From contig NZ_ADVG01000003.1 in the NCBI RefSeq assembly GCF_000178855.1, positions 1,178,001-1,242,000 on the forward strand: a stretch of DNA of 64,000 bases, read 5' to 3'. The position numbers and the translations under genes were made by a program. Within the stretch, counting starts at the first letter, position 1; each line of letters opens with the position of its first letter. Below the pieces are notes generated by a model. The model had not been told where the DNA came from, did no database searches, and saw nothing but the letters and a program-made list of their open reading frames with translations. Shown in pieces: positions 26,364-34,940 of the stretch. This DNA is from Ktedonobacter racemifer DSM 44963. GTDB lineage: Bacteria; Chloroflexota; Ktedonobacteria; Ktedonobacterales; Ktedonobacteraceae.

Positions 26364-27356
26364 TTACAATGTGTCTGCATGAATGGCCTGTACGACTCGC
26401 TCAACGGGTTCGCGAGCTGGTCCACCTACAGACCGGAGGAGTTCTTCCAGCAGACGCCAATAATCCTTAGCATGTTCACTATATGGATCACTGATTACAA
26501 CAACGGAGCGCCTGTTCGCCGCGTTAGTAAACACAGCGCTCTGGCGCAAGTATGAATCAAAACAAGAAATACCCAATTCCTTTGAAAGGTCCCCTCGTAG
26601 GGTATCTATGATTTCCTGGTGACCTTTGTATTTTTGTACCTTTGTGAAAACGACACCTGCAATAACCAGACTAGGATTAAGCGAATCGTCCTTCACCTGG
26701 TGAACCACCTGGAGCAAGTCTCCCAATCCCTGGACAGATAACACCTCTGGAATCAGGGGTATGAAAAGGACCTGTGACGCACACAATGCATTAACCGTCA
26801 AAACTCCAAGCGAAGGATTAGTGTCAATCAAGATGTAGTCATATTGACTGGCTACAGGAGCTAAAGCTCGTCGCAGGAGTACTGGCCAGGTTAGCTTGCC
26901 TCGTAGTTCTCCATCAGCAGCACTTGCACGCATATTGATAGGAATCAAATCTGGGCCATGCACAACCTCGCCACGCGCTTGATTTGTCCCAGGATCAAAA
27001 AATGCAAGTGACTCCGAATCAATACACGTAGGGAGAATAATATCTTTTAACGCAACCTTACCTAGAAGTACATCATATAAAGTATGTTCTAGTGTGTTAC
27101 GCTCATAGCCAAAAGTAAATGTTAAATGTCCCTGAGGATCACTATCTATTGCCAGAACACGAAAACCAAGTCGGGAAAGCATCACAGCTAGATTCGCCGT
27201 TGAGGTAGTCTTAGTAACTCCTCCCTTTTCGTTTACAGCAGCTAAAACAATTGCTTCCGTCTGCCTCTGATCATTCATACGTACATCCTTCCCACTGCGT
27301 AAGCCAATCTCAAAACCAAAAGCCTTACCGACCTTTTTTCTCTTCTTCCTCGTCAT
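26364..27356 (-). CDS. parA: ParA-type partition ATPase
   Basis: 330 residues from ATG 27356 (GGAGG upstream). A second start, ATG 27278, has GGAAGGA and would begin MNDQRQTEAIVLAAVNEKGG. The deviant Walker A is NEKGGVTKTTSTANLA with the signature lysine; Walker A' DSDPQGHLTFTFGYE and Walker B YDYILIDTNPSLGVL follow. The ATPase binds DNA non-specifically and pulls ParB-coated DNA apart. The basic N-terminal extension TRKKRKKVGK of the longer form could bind DNA for autoregulation. Next to a 58-bp palindrome, iterons and replication-type genes it looks plasmid-like rather than like a chromosomal parAB beside oriC. Confidence 0.92.
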   Translation of the reverse strand: MTRKKRKKVGKAFGFEIGLRSGKDVRMNDQRQTEAIVLAAVNEKGGVTKTTSTANLAVMLSRLGFRVLAIDSDPQGHLTFTFGYERNTLEHTLYDVLLGKVALKDIILPTCIDSESLAFFDPGTNQARGEVVHGPDLIPINMRASAADGELRGKLTWPVLLRRALAPVASQYDYILIDTNPSLGVLTVNALCASQVLFIPLIPEVLSVQGLGDLLQVVHQVKDDSLNPSLVIAGVVFTKVQKYKGHQEIIDTLRGDLSKELGISCFDSYLRQSAVFTNAANRRSVVVISDPYSEHAKDYWRLLEELLRSVGGPAREPVERVVQAIHADTL

Positions 27357-27439
27357 CTCCACCACCTCCAATTTTGTCAGTCCCATCATACCATTAGCCA
27401 TTTTGACTTGCAATGCTTAAACCACTTTTTTAAAGCCAA

Positions 27440-27497
27440 TCCTAAAAAGTTGTTACACAATGGTTTCGCGAAACCATTGTGTAACAACTTTTTAGGA
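27440..27497. promoter_or_regulatory. 58-bp perfect palindrome upstream of parA, candidate parS or operator
   Basis: Perfect arms of 29 bp (TCCTAAAAAGTTGTTACACA ... ATGGTTTCG and complement) meeting at GCGC. The core ATGGTTTCGCGAAACCAT resembles canonical parS (TGTTTCACGTGAAACA) but has two rather than four bases between GTTTC and GAAAC. Confidence 0.6.
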
Positions 27498-27913
27498 GGA
27501 TTTTCCTCACTGCATAGCGAAATTACAAGTTCTTAATAATTAAGAAGCAAATTGGAACAAGAAATAGTGGTTCAGTTAGTCAGTCAATACTTTTCGCGTA
27601 TATAGTAAACAATCTTAAAGAGAAGATTTTCCTCAGAAAAAATGGTATTATATGATATAGAGAGACAAAACAATAACATCATTTTTCTGTTTTGCGCAAC
27701 TTATGTGATCAGTAGCTTGAGTCAGCTTAACACTATCAAAATAAGTTACGTTTGTTTCTATTACATATCATAACGGTATAATCTCAGTTGCTGATAGCTT
27801 TCCCTAACGATGCCTAGACAGTACTCCAATTTAAAAACTAAAGGATTATCGAGAAAAAGAAAATAATCCGGTAACCTTAAGAGTAAGTATAACTGTTTCC
27901 ATGTGTAGAGTGA

Positions 27914-28305
27914 ACTACCACTGAGCTGAAGACGCAGCGGCTTCTTCGGAAGTCACTGAAAACTTGGTTCTGTAGCTTCTTCGGAAGTCTGAGTTCACCA
28001 GACTCAGCCCCAGAAATGGGCGCTCCGTTCGAATAGGTCATGACACCTGCGGTTGACGCATCAGACCGCTGCTCTGTCGCTGAGAGTTAAGTAGGCTTGA
28101 GGGAAGGGCCGGTGCTCTCAGCAGAAAAAGCCTTTTGAACCTTGTCGAGATGAAGTCGAATTCCCTTCGTGGTTATAGCGAAGGGATACGCACCACCTGC
28201 CTTCGGGCAGAGTTTTTTGAGTCAATGGATCGTCTCTTGCTCAAAAGAACAAGAGGCGGTCCGGCGATTCATCCACGAGGCTGAAGACCTCGTGGTTTTC
28301 TCGCC
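27914..28305 (+). ncRNA. Orphan omega-RNA/HEARO-like element without an ORF
   Basis: It begins directly after GTGA (27910-27913), the type of site after which HEARO elements are reported to insert, with the hairpin CCACTGAGCTGAAGACGCAGCGG. It then shares CCAGACTCAGCC (27998-28009), ATGGGC and TTGTCGAG (28142-28149) with the iscB upstream region. Further hairpins: TCCCTTCG/CGAAGGGA, CTGCC-TTCG-GGCAG, CTCTTG/CAAGAG. The end hairpin is GGCGATTCATCCACGAGG...TTTTCTCGCC (28263-28305). No iscB, isrB or tnpB frame lies inside. Confidence 0.65.
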
Positions 28306-28439
28306 ACGCCTATATAAAAAGGAGCTTGATCCTATTTATTTTTTGAGCACTGAGGGGAGTGGCAACCAGATCTCTCGTAAGAATAGGTAAAAAACCAAAT
28401 ATATAGAAGATTTCTCCCTACTAGCGAAGGAGCTTTAAT

Positions 28440-30260
28440 GTGATAACAGGTATGTGGACGATATGGGGCACCGATCCCGATACACATCAGGAAATCTGGT
28501 ACTGGCATCCTCCTATCGTTCCGGTCGAAGAGGACGCTGAACAGCTACGTGCCGATAAATGGGTTCCCGTTGATCCAGAGCAACAACACACCCTCTTTTT
28601 AACACTCCTTGGCCAGTTAGCCGAAATCCGCTATCTCAAAAAAGATGCAGATGATACTGTTGAAGCCTGGGTCCAGCAAGAAGATATGGTCTACGCCAGT
28701 ACTACCCCAGTTGTTCTGGCCTTTTATCTGCCTGAGCATCTACGAGGCGCAACTGCTTCCTCCTCTATTTCGCCTTCTGTTGCAGATATCGCAGACGTCC
28801 CTTCAATGCCGCTACTGGTAGGCGACACCCTTGCTTCCGTCCAATTTGGAGAGGTTGCCCTGGTCGCCGATCCAAGCGCTGGTGGCTGGCATCCATATCG
28901 CCTCCAGTTTCTTGGCGAGGAGGGACTAGCTATTCAGCAGCAAATGCTTCGAGAAATCACACAGCTTGAGGTAGATGCCCGCACCAGTCGTAGCCACAAG
29001 CGCTTTAAGACACGCCTGCTCAAATCTTATCAGGTGGCCGTCCGCCAGGAACGCTATTTGAAATTGCACCAGTTGGCGCAAAAACTTGCAGAGCTTTACT
29101 GGAAAAGCTATCAAGGCCTCTCACCTCGCACTTCAACTACATCTCTTATTCGAACACTTCCGGAAACCCCCTATGTGGTCGGCAAGGGCACGATCATTCC
29201 TGCTCCTCAGCCAGTACAGGCTGTTCTCGCAGCTTATAGTAACGCCCAGGCTGGAGCAGAAGATTGGGATACTATTAAAAGTGTCCCTACATTTGTCTAC
29301 AACAAAGAAAATGGAACTACACATGTTGAGTTCCGTCCTAGCGATCCCAGTACTCAACTTGATAATGCGACTATTCAGTCACTCTGGTCTCAGGTACGCC
29401 AACTCTCTGACATCGATGGGGATGTGCTAATCGCGATGCTAGCCCAGGCTATTGCGGCGCCTCATGATGAAAAAGACGGTGTGTGGATTACGGGAAAACT
29501 TATCCTCGATTATCGGGGAATTTCGCCCATCATGAAGCGTGAAAACGGGAAGCTACGACGTGCAGGTCATCGTCAGGAGGATCTTGCAGATGTTGCAGCC
29601 TGCATGAGTCGTATGAGCAATACCTGGATACGTGTCGAACAGTGGATTGAGGATGATCGTGAGCATTCAGGGCGTAGTAAATCGCGTTCAAAGAAAGAGC
29701 CAAAAACATATCTTTACACTCGCGAAAGCCGCTTAATTAATGTAACTGACATTATTCGTCAACATGAATTACAGCAAATCAACGGCAAACCTCCCATGGA
29801 ACAACCACAAAATAGTATAGCGATTGCCTGGCGCTACCAAGTAGGTAGCTGGGTGGAACCATTTCTGCAAGGGGCGAACCGACAGGTTGCCTGGCTTTTA
29901 CAACAGGTGCTCAGCTACGATCCTTATCACGAAACGTGGGAGAAACGCCTGGCACGCTACTTCACTTTCCACATGCGTATCAATTCGACCAAGGGAGGAG
30001 TCATCATTGAACGTGAGGTGGGAAAAATTATAGAGGAATTAAGTCTTCCAGTAAATCAACGTGATCCAGATCGAACACGTAAACGCTTCGAAAAAGCCAT
30101 GGATCGCTTACAAGCTGATTTATTAGTATCAGAATGGATTTATGCATCGGATAATCCTCCTCTGCCTAAACGCAAGTGGTTACCAACATGGCTACAATAT
30201 CGTATCAGGATAGCCGCGACCTCGGCACTCCAAAACCACTATTTGCCTGAGGCAAATTGA
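28440..30260 (+). CDS. Large protein of plasmid replication-initiator style, unrecognised family
   Basis: 606 residues from GTG 28440 (AAGGAG 8 bases upstream; the overlapping ATG at 28438 reads straight into TGA). No catalytic motif is visible. The last third (TWIRVEQWIEDDREHSGRS, then ESRLINVTDIIRQHELQQ, IAWRYQVGSWVEPFL, NRQVAWLLQQVLSYDPYHET, KGGVIIEREVGKIIEEL) has the look of tandem winged helices as in plasmid Rep proteins, and a basic end (PLPKRKWLPTWLQYRIRI). It lies between the par operon and the iteron array, so an initiator or origin-binding role is likely but inferred from context. Its transcript ends at a hairpin at 30270. Confidence 0.6.
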   Translation: MITGMWTIWGTDPDTHQEIWYWHPPIVPVEEDAEQLRADKWVPVDPEQQHTLFLTLLGQLAEIRYLKKDADDTVEAWVQQEDMVYASTTPVVLAFYLPEHLRGATASSSISPSVADIADVPSMPLLVGDTLASVQFGEVALVADPSAGGWHPYRLQFLGEEGLAIQQQMLREITQLEVDARTSRSHKRFKTRLLKSYQVAVRQERYLKLHQLAQKLAELYWKSYQGLSPRTSTTSLIRTLPETPYVVGKGTIIPAPQPVQAVLAAYSNAQAGAEDWDTIKSVPTFVYNKENGTTHVEFRPSDPSTQLDNATIQSLWSQVRQLSDIDGDVLIAMLAQAIAAPHDEKDGVWITGKLILDYRGISPIMKRENGKLRRAGHRQEDLADVAACMSRMSNTWIRVEQWIEDDREHSGRSKSRSKKEPKTYLYTRESRLINVTDIIRQHELQQINGKPPMEQPQNSIAIAWRYQVGSWVEPFLQGANRQVAWLLQQVLSYDPYHETWEKRLARYFTFHMRINSTKGGVIIEREVGKIIEELSLPVNQRDPDRTRKRFEKAMDRLQADLLVSEWIYASDNPPLPKRKWLPTWLQYRIRIAATSALQNHYLPEAN

Positions 30261-30269
30261 TCCCTGGAT

Positions 30270-30313
30270 GTCGCACTCTCTGCACAATTCGGTTTATTGT
30301 TAGGGAGTGCGAC
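30270..30313 (+). terminator. Hairpin after the 28440 gene
   Basis: GTCGCACTC (30270-30278) pairs with GAGTGCGAC (30305-30313) across a 26-base loop. Confidence 0.5.
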
Positions 30314-30439
30314 TATACTCCCAAACTTTTGAGTAAAGAAGTTTCCTTACTAACACAATAATCTGACACAAAAGTAGTCCATCATCCTCATCGCCACATC
30401 TTTAATTTTAAAAACTTCGTCATCCACATTTGCGCATAC

Positions 30440-30987
30440 CGCTACGTTATCACGCGCGTAGCTAATTCCACTCCTATCCTGATGGCAAAAATCAACAGGC
30501 AAAATACCAGACTCGCTTGTCTGAAGAGCAACAAAATCAGCCAATAACTGGCAAATTACACAGACCACTCATACCTATAGAGCTTGATCTTACTCGTTAA
30601 AACCTTCACTTATTGCCCAAATCAGCAGTTTACCAGAGCAAATAGAGATTTTACATTCCTTCGCTATAGAGATGAAACATCAGTTTATACAAAATTTACT
30701 CTTACTTATCTTGTAAAGGTCTTATTATTGCAAAAAGATTGTGTGAATAGGCTACGTTATTAGGCGCGCTATCGTATGTACGCATCTTTTCTTCTATCAA
30801 ATAAGCACGTGCACTGTTAGTTTTTCCACCCGCTACGTTATTCAGCGGGGTATTTTTAGCGTTTTGGGGCTACGCTATTAGGCGCAAACCGCTATTTGAG
30901 TCTTGAAAGGGCTTTTAACCAAAATGGCTAAAGGTCTGGGGAGAGGGGGCTACGTTATCATGCGCAAACCGCTACGTTATTGTGCGT
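30440..30987 (+). repeat. Iteron array, candidate plasmid-type replication origin
   Basis: Direct repeats of GCTACGTTATNNNGCGC start at about 30441, 30751, 30832, 30869, 30950 and 30971, with a degenerate GCTATTTGAG at 30891. All lie on the same strand with A/T-rich DNA between (30590-30740). Position between two replication-style genes and 3 kb from parAB fits an iteron origin. Confidence 0.7.
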
Positions 30988-30997
30988 AATACGGAGA

Positions 30998-31026
30998 GGT
31001 GAATTGGCTCTAGAAGCCAATTCACC
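30998..31026. terminator. Hairpin between iterons and the second replication-type gene
   Basis: GGTGAATTGGCT and AGCCAATTCACC form a perfect 12-bp stem with a 5-base loop, followed by an A-rich stretch. Confidence 0.5.
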
Positions 31027-31424
31027 CAAAAAAATATAGGTGCAGCAATAAAAAGGTGTATTGAATTCCGCTCTAGAACCATTGATACTAAGAGTACAGT
31101 TGTCACACAAAACGGAGCAGGGGAGGATACTTTGTTATGAAGCGAAGTGGGTGGAGGATCTTAATGTTGTACAACTGGAGGGATTTTCCGAGGCAAAAAA
31201 AGTGCCAGTTATCCAGATCCTTTTGCCAACCACTGGAAAACTGGCCAACACCCTAAACATATAACCAATACGAAAGTATCAGTTACATGCTTAGAATATG
31301 CCACAGCCTGCCCTTTGTCAAGTGAACGGGACTCATAGGGAGACCAGGGCAAGGTCGATGAAAGCGCATATCAGGCTCATCCCTCGGAAAATTCGCTGCA
31401 AAAAATTGCCAGGTGAGGGGATGT

Positions 31425-33440
31425 ATGTATATAGCGTCAAATGGACGAAAACGATATAGCCGGGAAATGCCAACACTAGAAGATGCAAGTAAGGATGTAG
31501 GTGTCGCGAGAGAACGTGTTCAACTCGCGACATTAGAGGCAATCGAGAAACTATTTCCATCTCCAATGAACGGTATAGAGTTCCTTGGATTAGTTCTGCG
31601 CTATGCAACAATTAAGCAGCTCACTTTACCTTCCTTCGCGCAGGAACAGAGCTTCGCCGTCATTACCGTCAAAAATATTCGTGTGTTGAGTAAGCTCATT
31701 GGCTGGAGCTACGATACAACACATAAATATGTGGCGCTCTTTTGTGCGCTTGGCTTCTTCGTAAAGGGAAGAAGACAACACCAGGTAGAGCTCTACTTCC
31801 CACTAGATAGCTATGTTCCACCAGAATCACTTGCAGCGCTAGACAACCTTATTGCTGAGTATCGCCCTAAGGTGCGTCAGAGTGCCCAGCAGGTGAAGAC
31901 GCGTTTTCTATTGTATTTTAGCTCGCCACAAACCTTCTTCGATAAGATGGGAGTTCCCGACGAGCTACAGCCCATGCTGCAAGAAATTCGTCAACTTTTC
32001 CAACATGAAGGGGTAGACTCTAAAAAGCAACAGAATCTCCTTGTACAAATTGCACGCGTCGTTCAACGTGTGCTACCGAGTAAACAATTCGAAACGGTAG
32101 ACACAGCACAAAAAAGTCTTTCCCCCCCAGCACATCCAATTCTGCCGTCCAGGCAACCAGAGGACCAGTCCTCCGAGCAATTGTCGCTTAAGAGCAATGC
32201 AAGCACACTAAAAAATCGACCCTCTAAGTCAGAAAAGGTAGACCCTTCTTATAAGATTCCGCTCTCAGCGAGACCTGCATTACCACAGGAAAAAAGTCGT
32301 CCCTCTACACCAGAGAGTCTAATGATCGACTCCAAGCACCAGAGGGTAGACTCTTTTCCTTCATCCACTCCAAATGTAGTAGACTCTAAGCACCAGAGGG
32401 TAGACTCTTTCTCCATACCTGTATCTGAGAAAGTAGACTTTTCTTTACTAGAGGTAGACTCCTTGGAGGAGCAAGAGGAAGTCATGCCAAAAAGTCGCCC
32501 TTTAGGTGTAGACTTTTCACATATTCAGGAACAAGAAGGCGTTTTTTTAGCTGAGAAGGGCGACTTTTCCTCTCTGCATAGCACACAAAAAGTCAACCCC
32601 CTTGATGAGAAGGGCGACTTTTCGCAAAAAGTCGCCTCCATTGCCGAAAATCAGGTAGACTTAAACGACTTAAATAACGTTAACGTTAATAAAATAATTA
32701 CTAATAACTTAAATAACGTTAACGTTAAAAGTCTACAAACCTTAGCAGCGTTTCTGGGAACTATTCTGGGCGAGGATCGTTCCAAGTGGGGAATTTATGT
32801 TGTTCACCTCAAACAGTATTCACAACCGGAAGCCATCATAGCAGCCTTGATGAAGACTTTAAGTTGTAAGTTCCGGGATGGTTCACTACACAATCCGCCA
32901 GCTTTCTTCCTGGCACGTAGCAAAGAGTATCACGTTGCTATTCCGGCTGATGTACACCAGCTCGTAGATCAATATGCGTCCCTGTCATACGGCCAGCTGA
33001 TTGAGACACTTAAACAGCCAGCCTCATCTTCAAAAGAAGGTCATAGTCAGGGTGACTATCAGGCAAAGGAGATTAAGTCTTCAGCGCTTCAGGTACTAAA
33101 AGCGCCACCATTATACATTCAACTACAATCCGAACAGGCTCATATGTCTTTGCAGGATGCCACAAAACTCTATAAGCAACTTTGTAATGATTCACGTATG
33201 GTTCTCTGTAAGAAGTTTATTCTACCAGTGGATGTTGAGAAAACACGCTATGTTCTCTTGCTTGATGTCACTGTCTCTAACAAAGTACGCCAGACATTTC
33301 TCTATTCCCAGCAAGAGTGGTATGAACGCAGCCAAAACATTCGTACCTGCCTCAGCCTCTTTGAGTCCTCAGAGACGCTACAAAGGTCACAAAATCGCTT
33401 TGCCGCTCTACGTGACCTACTAAAGAAAAAAACGCCGTAG
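31425..33440 (+). CDS. Replication-initiator-like protein with a repeat-rich linker
   Basis: About 671 residues from ATG 31425 (GTG 31413 and ATG 31467 are alternatives). Residues 1-150 contain a probable winged HTH: KNIRVLSKLIGWSYDTTHKY, then VALFCALGFFVKGRRQ. A long Ser/Pro/Lys linker (about 200-430) repeats VDSF, VDFS or KGDFS, then NNVNV runs. A C-terminal domain (about 440-670, SLQTLAAFLGTILGEDRSKW onward) follows, of the kind found in conserved replication-module proteins. No enzymatic motif is visible. It lies downstream of the iterons on the same strand. The linker DNA is packed with short sites in both orientations (see 32012-32741). Confidence 0.6.
   Translation: MYIASNGRKRYSREMPTLEDASKDVGVARERVQLATLEAIEKLFPSPMNGIEFLGLVLRYATIKQLTLPSFAQEQSFAVITVKNIRVLSKLIGWSYDTTHKYVALFCALGFFVKGRRQHQVELYFPLDSYVPPESLAALDNLIAEYRPKVRQSAQQVKTRFLLYFSSPQTFFDKMGVPDELQPMLQEIRQLFQHEGVDSKKQQNLLVQIARVVQRVLPSKQFETVDTAQKSLSPPAHPILPSRQPEDQSSEQLSLKSNASTLKNRPSKSEKVDPSYKIPLSARPALPQEKSRPSTPESLMIDSKHQRVDSFPSSTPNVVDSKHQRVDSFSIPVSEKVDFSLLEVDSLEEQEEVMPKSRPLGVDFSHIQEQEGVFLAEKGDFSSLHSTQKVNPLDEKGDFSQKVASIAENQVDLNDLNNVNVNKIITNNLNNVNVKSLQTLAAFLGTILGEDRSKWGIYVVHLKQYSQPEAIIAALMKTLSCKFRDGSLHNPPAFFLARSKEYHVAIPADVHQLVDQYASLSYGQLIETLKQPASSSKEGHSQGDYQAKEIKSSALQVLKAPPLYIQLQSEQAHMSLQDATKLYKQLCNDSRMVLCKKFILPVDVEKTRYVLLLDVTVSNKVRQTFLYSQQEWYERSQNIRTCLSLFESSETLQRSQNRFAALRDLLKKKTP
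32012..32741. repeat. Cluster of about 17 GGYRGACTYTT sites in both orientations inside the gene
   Basis: Forward copies (GGTAGACTCTTTT, GGCGACTTTTC) and reverse copies (AAAAGTCGCCC, AAAAGTCTACAA) are mixed, and they encode different residues (VDSF, GDFS, KSRP, KVAS) depending on orientation and phase. Two copies of ACTTAAATAACGTTAACGTT (32667 and 32706) close the cluster. Confidence 0.65.
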
Positions 33441-34099
33441 TAAGCCTCTCAGCGCGAAAGCATGCAGAAAATGCTACTGTTTTTCCTTGTGGCTTACATG
33501 TGTGTCGCCACTTTTGACACATAAAACCGCCTGTTTGTGGAGCTTAATTAGAATATTTGTTCTCTCTTTTGCTGACGCATATCTTCGCCCGAAATTGAAA
33601 TTAACCCATTAATCTGCCAAAAAAATTTATCCCTCAAAAAGCACGAAATTTCTTCCACGAATCTAGGTGTGGTTTGACAATCTCTTTGTCCTGATCGGAA
33701 CGTTTATGGGTCAATGACCGGCCGGACAGCTTATGGGGCAAAATAGCAAAGTAGTTCACTGGCCTGAGAAGCCACTTGAGACAGCAGAGCTACAGCCGCT
33801 AATTCGAGAGGGAAGCATTCAGTCGCGTGCTCTTGCTCGACTACAAACCGTCTTTTTGCCACTTTGAACCATATCCCGTCCGGTTTGAACCAATTACTGT
33901 CCTCGTAGTCCATGCAGAGACGAACAAAATAGCTCATCTCTGCATGAATGGACCAATGGACACGAACTCTGTCAAAAATGGTGCCACAGTCACGGATATG
34001 CCTCTTGACCAGATTTGGGGCATAGTGCTTGCTTGCTGAGAGCAGGATCATCAAAAAGAGAGTATGGATGTGCTAAAGATCTGTTTTCCTCCGACCTTT
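33441..34099. other. Intergenic region with relic repeats, no gene seen
   Basis: No convincing frame. It holds TTTTGACACATAAAACCGCC and GACGCATATCTTCGCC (33514-33590), motifs that recur near 38820-38900; a hairpin CATGCAGAGA/TCTCTGCATG (33911-33946); and one arm of a 42-bp inverted repeat (34000-34041). Confidence 0.5.
34000..34041 (+). repeat. 42-bp inverted repeat, left arm
   Basis: GCCTCTTGACCAGATTTGGG plus 22 more bases match the inverse of 36631-36672 with two mismatches. The arms enclose the histidine phosphatase and the ISL3 transposase. Confidence 0.7.
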
Positions 34100-34105
34100 T
34101 AAGAA

Positions 34106-34141
34106 AAAAGGAGTAGGCATTGATTGAGCGCTACTCCTTTT
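34106..34141. terminator. Terminator after histidine phosphatase gene
   Basis: AAAAGGAGTAG and CTACTCCTTTT, perfect 11-bp stem with a 14-base loop, 11 bases after the stop (minus strand). Confidence 0.7.
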
Positions 34142-34151
34142 CTGGGGTCAC

Positions 34152-34775
34152 TTAACAGAGATGTGAAATGTCATTGATGCTCAGGACTTCTATCTCCATA
34201 CGAGGGTAGAGTGGGAGATATGCTTTCTGTTGTTCCTTGGGGACGAAGCGAACTCGGTTAATCGCACCATAGTCGATTTCAAACCAGCTTGGGGTGCGTG
34301 GCGAGATCTGGAGCAGAACATGAAAGAGATACGTGAGCATTCCTCCATGAGTCACGGCAACGATGGTATCATCGGACCTGAAACGTTCAAGCAATGTGTT
34401 GAGGATCTGTCGACAACGCTCAAACATGCTTTCTTGCGTATCACCTCCATGATTCCAACCGTCCGGTTCAATAGTGGAAGGCAGAACTGCAAGTGGAAAG
34501 CGTCGGAGCAGTTCCTGGCTCCCATAGCCTCTGTATGAACTATCAAGCCCTTCACGAAGCTCTGTCCATACCTCGACCGGACAATTTCCGATCTGGTGTG
34601 CGATAATGCTTGCGGTCCCTAATGCCCGCAGCAGTGGACTACTCAAAAGCGCTGTGATTGGCACATCCGCTAGTCGTCGCCCAATTTGCAGTGCCTGCCA
34701 TTCCCCCACAGGTGTGAGGCTGTCATCAGTTGAATTGGTGCCACATTCTCCATGGCGAATGAGAATGAGATCCAT
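34152..34775 (-). CDS. Histidine phosphatase (phosphoglycerate mutase-like) family protein
   Basis: 207 residues from ATG 34775; an upstream TTG in frame would place the AGGAG site inside the gene. The phosphoenzyme motif is LILIRHGECGTNS (His about residue 8), with LSSPLLRALGTASIIA, WTELREG and VAVTHGGMLTYLF holding the second Arg and His. The family includes alpha-ribazole phosphatases, cofactor-dependent mutases and broad sugar phosphatases; the substrate is unclear. It shares a 42-bp inverted repeat boundary with the ISL3 transposase and may be an IS passenger. Confidence 0.85.
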   Translation of the reverse strand: MDLILIRHGECGTNSTDDSLTPVGEWQALQIGRRLADVPITALLSSPLLRALGTASIIAHQIGNCPVEVWTELREGLDSSYRGYGSQELLRRFPLAVLPSTIEPDGWNHGGDTQESMFERCRQILNTLLERFRSDDTIVAVTHGGMLTYLFHVLLQISPRTPSWFEIDYGAINRVRFVPKEQQKAYLPLYPRMEIEVLSINDISHLC

Positions 34776-34940
34776 AGGCAGAGGCTCCTTTTCCAAGAGA
34801 GACGTGTGTTGAAGAACATAAAACGTTTCAAGAGCACTATACCTCAGTTGTCTGTAGAGAACAGTCTAGCAGGTTACAGACGCCTAAAGAATTTTCTGCT
34901 ATACTGATACTGCAAGAAGAGAAAGGCTCCCTCTTTCTCG

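Noticed and set aside
25237-27500. Chromosomal oriC-proximal parAB
   Set aside because: No dnaA, dnaN, rsmG or mnmG nearby, no DnaA-box cluster and no canonical 16-bp parS seen; the context is plasmid-like.
28169-28390. 73-codon open frame in the orphan omega-RNA element
   Set aside because: It reads through the end hairpin; structure, not coding, explains the sequence.
33731-34054. 107-codon minus-strand open frame
   Set aside because: No ribosome-binding site, no family, and it overlaps the 42-bp inverted arm and a hairpin.
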